This document shows positions 30,482 through 34,649 of a DNA stretch of 34,649 nt, piece by piece. The notes beneath the pieces are model-generated. The model searched no databases and was not told where the DNA came from. It saw only the letters and a program-made list of their open reading frames with translations. The first letter of the stretch is position 1, and each line of letters starts with the position of its first letter. The translations under genes and the position numbers were made by a program. The stretch comes from Flavobacteriaceae bacterium (lineage in GTDB: Bacteria > Bacteroidota > Bacteroidia > Flavobacteriales > Flavobacteriaceae): positions 1 to 34,649 of the forward strand of contig QXZR01000108.1 of NCBI GenBank assembly GCA_009886265.1. The letters are read 5' to 3'.

Positions 30482-30889
30482 TTAGCTTGTTTTTCTGGAA
30501 ACAAAGGCAACCAAAACACCACCTATCGTGTACATGGCTAGCCAATAAACACTGTCTAAGGCATAATATTCTGCTTCAGCAAAATCAGTTGTAGCATAGT
30601 TAATAAAACTCATAGAAGCAATTGTGAATAATGTGGCCCAGATACCAAAGGCAAAACCTTTTTTATTGCTGTATATCCCATTAGACCATTTTTGGAAAAC
30701 ACGTACAAATGTGTAAGAAAACAACAGCACACCAATTCCTAATATTCCAAAATAATAGGAATCTCTAGCAATGGGATTGATTACGTATTCACTAAGACAT
30801 GCATCTGCCACAGTGTAAAATAAGGGCGGAACAAAATAAAAAAATAGGGAGACCACAATAGTTGACCAGATAATAGATTTAGAAAACAT
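30482..30889 (-). CDS. Unknown four-helix membrane protein
   Basis: I do not recognise this 135-residue product with certainty. It has about four membrane helices (near residues 5-27, 48-67, 80-99 and 116-131) separated by short loops with charged residues, no signal peptide and no motif I can assign. The ATG at 30889 is chosen over a TTG at 30898. It stands alone on the reverse strand between the mrp-NifU unit and mvaD, with a matching -7 box 26 bases upstream. Codon use and composition look like its neighbours. Confidence 0.75.
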   Translation of the reverse strand: MFSKSIIWSTIVVSLFFYFVPPLFYTVADACLSEYVINPIARDSYYFGILGIGVLLFSYTFVRVFQKWSNGIYSNKKGFAFGIWATLFTIASMSFINYATTDFAEAEYYALDSVYWLAMYTIGGVLVAFVSRKTS

Positions 30890-30915
30890 AATATTCAATT
30901 TAGGTTAAGTATATT

Positions 30916-30923
30916 CAAATGTA
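30916..30923 (-). promoter_or_regulatory. -7 promoter box of the four-helix membrane protein gene
   Basis: Reverse-strand TACATTTG matches TAnnTTTG, 26 bases before the ATG at 30889. No -33 element is evident. Confidence 0.4.
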
Positions 30924-30974
30924 TAAAATTTAAATTAAGATATGTTTTAGCCCTTACAACAGTAATTAAGCATG

Positions 30975-30982
30975 TATATTTG
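30975..30982 (+). promoter_or_regulatory. -7 promoter box of the mevalonate cluster
   Basis: TATATTTG matches TAnnTTTG and ends only 6 bases before the mvaD ATG at 30989, predicting a leader of a few bases at most. No clear -33 TTG is present at the usual distance. Confidence 0.45.
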
Positions 30983-30988
30983 TGGAGC

Positions 30989-32062
30989 ATGGAAAAGCGC
31001 TTTATTTCTAGTAACGCCCAACCCCAACAAGATGCTTATCATACCAAATGGCAAGCACCAAGCAATATAGCCCTTGTAAAATATTGGGGAAAAACGCTTC
31101 CGCAATTACCTAAAAATGCATCTTTAAGCTTTACCCTCTCCGATGCGCAGACCAAAACGGAAGTTAATTTTACACCATTAGGCGCCCCCACCAAAAAAGT
31201 CTCTTTCAGCATCCTTTTTGAAGGAGAAGAAAAGCCGAGTTTTCGGCCAAAACTCGAAGCCTTTTTTGATCTCATTACAGCTTATCAGCCTTTTTTGTTG
31301 CACTATGATATCGCCATAAGTTCTCATAATACTTTTCCGCACAGCAGTGGCATTGCCTCTTCTGCCTCGTCTATGGCTGCACTGGCAGCTTGCTTGGTAG
31401 ATTTGGAATCTCAATTGTCGCCCATGGATGAAAAACTAAAGCTAGAAAAAACATCTTTTTTAGCACGACTTGGATCTGGGAGTGCCTCCCGCAGTGTGCA
31501 AGGCCCAATGATGGCCTGGGGCACGCACCCTTCAGTTATAGCTTCCTCAGACTTGATAGCAGTTACCGTAAATGATATACACCCTATTTTTACAACCTAT
31601 TGCGACACCATTTTATTGGTAGACAAAGGGCAAAAGCAAGTGAGCAGCACGTTGGGGCACAAACTGATGCACAACCACCCTTATGCCTCTCAACGATTTG
31701 CACAAGCCAATTCGCAACTGGCAGCTTTGTTGTCAGTGCTTAAAAGTGGAAACCTAGACGCTTTTATATCAATAGTCGAAAAAGAAGCCTTGGATTTACA
31801 TGCCATGATGATGACTTCTGACCCCTATTTTATTCTGATGCAACCCAATACTCTGCAAATTATAAATGCAGTCTGGCAATTCAGGTTTGAAACAAAAATG
31901 CCGCTTTGCTTTACGCTAGATGCAGGCGCTAATGTTCACTTACTTTATCCAAGCAATGTGGCAGATAAGGTTAAGGCATTTATAGCTTCGGATTTACTTC
32001 AATTTTGCCAAAACCGCCAATGTGTGCACGATGTGGTTGGTACAGGAATAAAAAAGTGCTAG
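30989..32062 (+). CDS. mvaD: Diphosphomevalonate decarboxylase
   Basis: MvaD converts mevalonate diphosphate to isopentenyl diphosphate with ATP. The 357-residue GHMP-superfamily protein has the decarboxylase signature APSNIALVKYWGK (residues 23-35), NASLSFTLSDAQT, the glycine/serine-rich SSHNTFPHSSGIASSAS phosphate loop region, GSGSASRSVQGPMMAW, and HPYASQRFAQAN. The start is the ATG at 30989 (MEKRF). It is the first gene of a three-gene run with a GHMP kinase (10-base gap) and a UbiA prenyltransferase, marking a mevalonate-route isoprenoid pathway, as is normal for Flavobacteriia. Confidence 0.95.
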   Translation: MEKRFISSNAQPQQDAYHTKWQAPSNIALVKYWGKTLPQLPKNASLSFTLSDAQTKTEVNFTPLGAPTKKVSFSILFEGEEKPSFRPKLEAFFDLITAYQPFLLHYDIAISSHNTFPHSSGIASSASSMAALAACLVDLESQLSPMDEKLKLEKTSFLARLGSGSASRSVQGPMMAWGTHPSVIASSDLIAVTVNDIHPIFTTYCDTILLVDKGQKQVSSTLGHKLMHNHPYASQRFAQANSQLAALLSVLKSGNLDAFISIVEKEALDLHAMMMTSDPYFILMQPNTLQIINAVWQFRFETKMPLCFTLDAGANVHLLYPSNVADKVKAFIASDLLQFCQNRQCVHDVVGTGIKKC

Positions 32063-32072
32063 CTTTGTTGCT

Positions 32073-33002
32073 ATGAAGGGTCCGTTGTTTTACGCAAAAA
32101 TTTTACTCTTTGGAGAATATGGCATCATAAAAAATGCCAAGGCACTGTCCATTCCTTACAACTACTACAAGGGTGCTTTACGCATGGATAACAATACTTC
32201 CGAAGCAGCGGTTTTTTCTAACGCCAAACTCAAAGCATTTGCCGAACACCTAACAACCTTAGACAATGTATTGGTGACGTTTGACCACAAGCGTCTAATA
32301 TCCGATTTGTCCAAGGGTATGTACTTTGACAGTAGTATTCCACAGGGTTATGGTGTGGGGAGTAGTGGTGCGTTGGTAGCTGCCATATACGACCGTTATG
32401 CGTTTGAAAAAATTACTGTGTTGGAGAACCTTACGCGTCAAAAGCTTACCAAGCTTAAAAGTATTTTTTCCGAAATGGAATCTTTTTTTCATGGAAAATC
32501 ATCAGGCTTGGATCCGCTCAACAGCTTTTTGAGCTTGCCCATACTCATCCATTCCAAATCGGAAATTGAGCCAACGGGAATTCCATCTCAATCGCAAAAA
32601 GGAAAAGCGGCCGTTTTTCTGTTAGACAGCGGCATGACTAGTGAAACAGCGCCTTTGGTGTCCATTTTCTTGGACAACCTTGAAGCACCTGCCTTTCGCA
32701 AAATGATGAAAGATGAATTTATCACCATATCTGATCGCTGTATTGAGCACTTTTTGAGTGGTAATATTTCAGATTTATTTTCGGATGTGAAAAAACTTTC
32801 ATCTGTTGTACTAGAGCATTTTAGCCCCATGATCCCAAAGCGCTTTCGTGCTGTTTGGAAAAAGGGTATTGAAACCAATGCGTATTACTTAAAACTCTGC
32901 GGCTCTGGCGGCGGAGGTTATATTCTTGGCTTTACCCAAGACTTGCCAAAGGCAAAAAACATACTTGCAGACCATCAAATAGAGGTCGTTTACACATTTT
33001 AA
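32073..33002 (+). CDS. GHMP family kinase, probable mevalonate kinase
   Basis: The 309-residue protein has the GHMP pattern: N-terminal AKILLFGEYGII, the ATP-binding loop PQGYGVGSSGALVAAIYDRY at residues 90-109, the HGKSSGLDPLNSFLS segment with the catalytic Asp, and a C-terminal glycine-rich LCGSGGGGYILGF. This combination fits mevalonate kinase as annotated in Bacteroidota; phosphomevalonate kinase is the alternative, since the window has only one such kinase beside mvaD. It lies 10 bases after mvaD and 1 base before the UbiA gene. It is cytosolic and would phosphorylate mevalonate or its phosphate. Confidence 0.87.
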   Translation: MKGPLFYAKILLFGEYGIIKNAKALSIPYNYYKGALRMDNNTSEAAVFSNAKLKAFAEHLTTLDNVLVTFDHKRLISDLSKGMYFDSSIPQGYGVGSSGALVAAIYDRYAFEKITVLENLTRQKLTKLKSIFSEMESFFHGKSSGLDPLNSFLSLPILIHSKSEIEPTGIPSQSQKGKAAVFLLDSGMTSETAPLVSIFLDNLEAPAFRKMMKDEFITISDRCIEHFLSGNISDLFSDVKKLSSVVLEHFSPMIPKRFRAVWKKGIETNAYYLKLCGSGGGGYILGFTQDLPKAKNILADHQIEVVYTF

Positions 33003-33003
33003 G

Positions 33004-33891
33004 ATGCGTGCCCCATCTTCATCAAAGCAATTGTTTTTACAGGCAATTGGTCTGTTCTCTCTAGTAAGAGTTGTCAATGTTGGTGTCCTGATGCTGGCCC
33101 AAGTACTCGCCGCAGTATTTATCTTTTCTAAAATAGACATCATACCAACGTTAAAGAATGTTGAACTATGGCTGATAGTGCTAGCAACGGGATTTAGTGT
33201 TTCTGGCGGGTATATTTTTAATGCTTTTTTTGACGAGGAGAAAGACCTTATCAATCGTCCTCAAAAAACCATCCTAGAGCGTCATATTTCTGCCAAAGCC
33301 AAATTGGCTATGTATTTCATCTGCTCGGTGATGGCACTTTTGGTAGCCAGCTATGTGTCGTTCCGTGCGGTGTTGTTTTTCACATGCTATATGGTGGCAA
33401 TGTTTGTGTACTCCTCGCTTCTTAAACGCGATTTGTGGTTTGGCACTTTAACCAGTACACTGCTAACGGTATTACCCTTTTTTGCCATTACGGTTTACTA
33501 CAATAATTTTTCATTGGAAATTTTTACCCACGCAGCCTATTTGTATACGCTGGTGAGCATTCGTGAATTTGTAAAGGACTTGTATAACCTTAAAGGGGAT
33601 TTGGCGCAGAACTACCATACCTTTCCAGTGGTTTGGGGCGAAAAACGAACCAAAAAACTCATTAGTATTTTGATAGCATGTGCATTGATGGTGATTGTAT
33701 TGCTGTACACATTTTTTTCACTCAATGCCATGATTTATTATTTCGTATCTGCTTTTGTTTTGTTGCTGCTATTGCTCCTGTTATTGTGGCGACTTTCTAG
33801 CACTAGACATATGGGATTATTACTCCAATTAACACGGCTTATAATTTTATTTGGCATAATAAGTCTGCCTTTACTACGCCTTAACGTTTAA
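33004..33891 (+). CDS. UbiA family prenyltransferase
   Basis: UbiA-type enzymes are membrane prenyltransferases that join a prenyl diphosphate to an acceptor. The 295-residue protein has about eight membrane helices and both Asp-rich motifs: the first NAFFDEEKDLINRP (Asn73, Asp77, Asp81), the second around KDLYNLKGDLAQNY. Flavobacterial relatives are often labelled geranylgeranylglycerol-phosphate geranylgeranyltransferase, but the acceptor cannot be told from sequence; quinone, haem or lipid precursors are all possible. It follows the GHMP kinase by 1 base, so it is transcribed with the genes that make its isoprenoid precursor. Confidence 0.92.
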   Translation: MRAPSSSKQLFLQAIGLFSLVRVVNVGVLMLAQVLAAVFIFSKIDIIPTLKNVELWLIVLATGFSVSGGYIFNAFFDEEKDLINRPQKTILERHISAKAKLAMYFICSVMALLVASYVSFRAVLFFTCYMVAMFVYSSLLKRDLWFGTLTSTLLTVLPFFAITVYYNNFSLEIFTHAAYLYTLVSIREFVKDLYNLKGDLAQNYHTFPVVWGEKRTKKLISILIACALMVIVLLYTFFSLNAMIYYFVSAFVLLLLLLLLLWRLSSTRHMGLLLQLTRLIILFGIISLPLLRLNV

Positions 33892-33897
33892 GCTTCT

Positions 33898-33905
33898 TAC
33901 TTTTG
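33898..33905 (+). promoter_or_regulatory. -7 promoter box of the pseudouridine synthase gene
   Basis: TACTTTTG matches TAnnTTTG, 18 bases before the ATG at 33924. No -33 TTG at proper spacing is seen. Confidence 0.4.
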
Positions 33906-33923
33906 CAAGGCATAACCACGGCC

Positions 33924-34649
33924 ATGAATAAGAAAAAACCACAAAAACCCAGCGAAGGGATTCGATTGAATAAGTTTATTGCCCATGCGGGTATTTGTTC
34001 ACGCCGAGAAGCGGATATGCATATCAAGATAGGCTCTGTAAAAGTGAACAACAAGGTCATGACCGAGATGGGTTATAAGGTTAAGCCAACAGATGAAGTA
34101 CAATTTGATGGGCAGCGCTTAAGGGCCGAAAAACCTACCTATGTATTGCTGAACAAGCCAAAAGGATTTCTTGCTACCACACGCGATGAAAAAGGTCGAA
34201 AAACCGTAATGGATTTGGTGGCCAATGCTACAAAGGCGCGCATCGTGCCTGTGGGCAGGTTAGATCGCCCCACTACTGGGCTGTTGTTGTTTACCAATGA
34301 TGGAGATTTGGCTAAAAAACTCACACACCCAAGCACAGGCGTAAAAAAACTCTATCACGTTGTGCTAGACAAAAACGTAAGTGGACAGCATTTGCAAAGC
34401 ATTAAAGCGGGTATCACCCTTGACGATGGAAGTATTAAAGCCGATGAAGTGAGTTATGTGCAGGGTGCCTCTAAACGCGAGGTGGGTATTGCCCTCCATT
34501 CGGGACGCAACAGAATCGTGAGACGTATTTTTGAGCACTTAGGCTATGAAGTAATAACCCTAGACCGCGTGTTGTTTGCAGGACTTACAAAGAAAGATTT
34601 ACCCCGTGGACACTGGCGTCATTTATCTCAGACAGAGGTACAGCAGTTA
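33924..34649 (+). CDS. RsuA/RluB-family rRNA pseudouridine synthase (3' truncated by window)
   Basis: The reading frame is open from the ATG at 33924 to the last base, giving 242 residues without a stop, so the 3' end lies outside the window. It has a basic N-terminal tail, an S4 RNA-binding domain (IRLNKFIAHAGICSRREAD, then GSVKVNNKV), and the catalytic domain with YVLLNKPKGFLATTRDE, the signature GRLDRPTTGLLLFTND containing the catalytic Asp, KKLYHVVLDK and the SGRNRIVRRIFEHLGYEV region. Members modify uridines in 23S or 16S rRNA; RluB (U2605) is the likeliest match, but RluE, RluF and RsuA are similar. A -7 box sits 18 bases upstream. Confidence 0.95.
   Translation, partial: MNKKKPQKPSEGIRLNKFIAHAGICSRREADMHIKIGSVKVNNKVMTEMGYKVKPTDEVQFDGQRLRAEKPTYVLLNKPKGFLATTRDEKGRKTVMDLVANATKARIVPVGRLDRPTTGLLLFTNDGDLAKKLTHPSTGVKKLYHVVLDKNVSGQHLQSIKAGITLDDGSIKADEVSYVQGASKREVGIALHSGRNRIVRRIFEHLGYEVITLDRVLFAGLTKKDLPRGHWRHLSQTEVQQL

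Noticed and set aside
32060-32067. TAGCTTTG as a promoter box for the GHMP kinase gene
   Set aside because: It overlaps the mvaD stop codon and lies 5 bases before the next ATG; the tight gene spacing favours one transcript, so chance is the simpler explanation.
1-34649. Mobile elements, CRISPR arrays, defence genes, tRNA or rRNA genes
   Set aside because: I found no transposase-like product, no regularly spaced direct repeats, no cloverleaf-like segments in the short gaps, and no region with clearly foreign composition.

Overview
The window is a dense, fully chromosomal stretch with moderate-to-low GC. It looks like a member of the Bacteroidota, most likely class Flavobacteriia and probably marine. 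The reasons are the recurring Bacteroidota promoter core TAnnTTTG in front of many genes, lineage-typical families (DUF3098, DUF3127, DUF4271, DUF4296, DUF4301), a TPP-riboswitch-linked TonB receptor, a mevalonate-type isoprenoid cluster, and A-rich translation starts without strong Shine-Dalgarno motifs. I see no insertion sequence, prophage, CRISPR array, tRNA or rRNA gene. Nearly all genes are housekeeping genes. No intergenic gap exceeds about 145 bases, so no stretch over 300 bases lacks a gene.

Layout. 1-1000: rplU-rpmA with promoter and a strong bidirectional terminator. 1022-2338: ahcY, reverse strand. 2388-5913: a tightly overlapping forward operon of a phosphopantetheinyl transferase, a small YkoF/DUF77-type thiamine-binding protein, a PnuC-type transporter, a NadR-like P-loop kinase and a DUF4301 protein. 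It is followed by a TPP riboswitch and a TonB-dependent receptor (5920-8261). Together these read as a thiamine uptake and salvage module. 8363-12601: a Rieske-like lipoprotein, greA-HIT, an orphan histidine kinase, a DUF3127 protein with an SSB-like tail, aat, and the end of a reverse operon.

12023-15197: reverse operon ftsX-DUF3098-uppP-truB-tag (cell division, cell-wall lipid carrier recycling, tRNA modification, DNA repair). 15300-20012: leuS-SemiSWEET, a YugP-type metallopeptidase, an Lrp/AsnC regulator and DUF423. 20014-21410: DUF4271-hemD. 21474-23880: polyprenol-phosphate mannosyltransferase-pyrC-DUF4296 lipoprotein, joined by 4-base overlaps. 23933-26156: tyrS and a convergent LuxE-like acyl-protein synthetase. 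26242-29006: a PhoB/PhoR-like two-component pair, trmB and a Cys-less alkyltransferase-like protein. 29055-30428: Mrp/ApbC and NifU-like Fe-S proteins. 30482-30889: an unknown membrane protein. 30989-33891: mvaD, a GHMP (mevalonate-type) kinase and a UbiA prenyltransferase. 33924 to the end: an RsuA/RluB-type pseudouridine synthase cut by the window edge.

The most interesting points are four. The thiamine module contains two proteins of undefined role. Its riboswitch lies upstream of a hairpin that buries the TonB receptor start codon, and one arm of that hairpin is duplicated at the aptamer edge. The greA leader contains a terminator-like hairpin. The DUF3127 protein ends like SSB. I do not see a clearly new defence or mobile system here.
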